From assembly GCA_002697475.1 (NCBI GenBank), contig NZVW01000158.1, forward strand, positions 1 to 14,222: 14,222 nucleotides of DNA. Reading direction: 5' to 3'. Shown in pieces: positions 13,984 through 14,222 of this stretch. Every line of letters starts with the position of its first letter. Positions within the stretch are counted from its first letter, which is position 1. A program made the position numbers and the translations under genes. This DNA comes from Aquimarina sp. (GTDB lineage Bacteria > Bacteroidota > Bacteroidia > Flavobacteriales > Flavobacteriaceae). The notes below the pieces were generated by a model. That model did not search any database. It was given only the letters and a program-made list of their open reading frames with translations, and was not told the origin of the DNA.

Positions 13984-14222
13984 TTAAGCTATTCCTTTTA
14001 ATATTGATTTAATATAATTCGTCTCCTCCATCTCTTTATAAATTTTTTCAAAATCATCTTCCTGCATCATCTTTTTAAAACCAATGAGATTATTAATATA
14101 CTCATCTAAGGTTTCAATTACATTTTCTTTATTTTGCTCAAAGATTGGAGTCCACATTGCTGGTGAACTCTTAGCCAATCGTACAGTTGAAGCAAATCCA
14201 CTCCCTGCCATATCAAAAATAT
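13984..14222 (-). CDS. Prephenate dehydrogenase, C-terminal part (cut by window edge)
   Basis: About 79 residues of the C-terminal dimerisation domain are present, reading IFDMAGSGFASTVRLAKSSP, then AMWTPIFEQNKENVIETLDEY and ending in LKGIA. The 'AGxGFxxxxRLAxSSPxMW' pattern is characteristic of TyrA-family prephenate dehydrogenases, which oxidise prephenate to 4-hydroxyphenylpyruvate for tyrosine. The frame stays open through the right edge, so the Met at 14211 is internal and not the start. It is followed at 37 bases by the DAHP synthase/chorismate mutase gene, almost certainly in the same transcript. Confidence 0.88.
   Translation of the reverse strand, partial: IFDMAGSGFASTVRLAKSSPAMWTPIFEQNKENVIETLDEYINNLIGFKKMMQEDDFEKIYKEMEETNYIKSILKGIA

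Overview
This window is a low-GC (about one-third G+C by eye) Bacteroidota chromosome segment, most likely from a Flavobacteriaceae member. The pointers are the fused DAHP synthase/chorismate mutase, Bacteroidota-type promoters (TTG, 19-21 nt, TAnnTTTG), A-rich start regions instead of clear Shine-Dalgarno sites, signal peptides ending in AQ, and a secreted protein of the type exported by the type IX secretion system. The exception is the first ~470 bases, which are GC-rich and encode part of a gammaproteobacterial-looking KefB/KefC potassium/proton antiporter. They join the flavobacterial DNA abruptly and out of frame inside another gene, so both genes are cut at the junction. The most economical reading is a chimeric contig, not real fused biology.

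Layout from left to right, with nearly all genes on the minus strand: antiporter fragment (1-~480); 3'-truncated secreted protein (~464-1183); a 0.5 kb intergenic region ending in a terminator; a three-gene cell-envelope operon made of an ECF sigma factor, a single-pass membrane protein in the anti-sigma position and a coiled-coil outer-membrane barrel protein (4249 down to 1702); a long-chain polyprenyl diphosphate synthase (4375-5352); rlmN (5455-6495); a secreted chalcone-isomerase-like/DUF2147 fusion (6599-7567); queA (7847-8896); then aroA, a small two-helix membrane protein, a MazG-like hydrolase, dtd and rsgA (8970-12256). A plus-strand secreted orphan (12367-12822) follows, then DAHP synthase/chorismate mutase (12864-13946) and the end of prephenate dehydrogenase (13984-14222, cut by the window edge).

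The minus-strand genes combine aromatic amino acid synthesis (prephenate dehydrogenase, DAHP synthase/chorismate mutase, AroA) with translation upkeep (RsgA in 30S maturation, Dtd in removing D-amino acids from tRNA, QueA in queuosine, RlmN in rRNA/tRNA methylation), nucleotide clean-up (MazG-like) and quinone side-chain synthesis. Most of this is an ordinary housekeeping neighbourhood. Items worth a second look are the chimeric junction, a shared palindrome TTRCGG-N5-CCGTAA in two intergenic regions (one abutting a putative promoter), the sigma/membrane/barrel operon, the two-domain secreted protein, and a 36-bp perfect palindrome. I found no CRISPR array, tRNA, rRNA, insertion sequence or clear new defence system.
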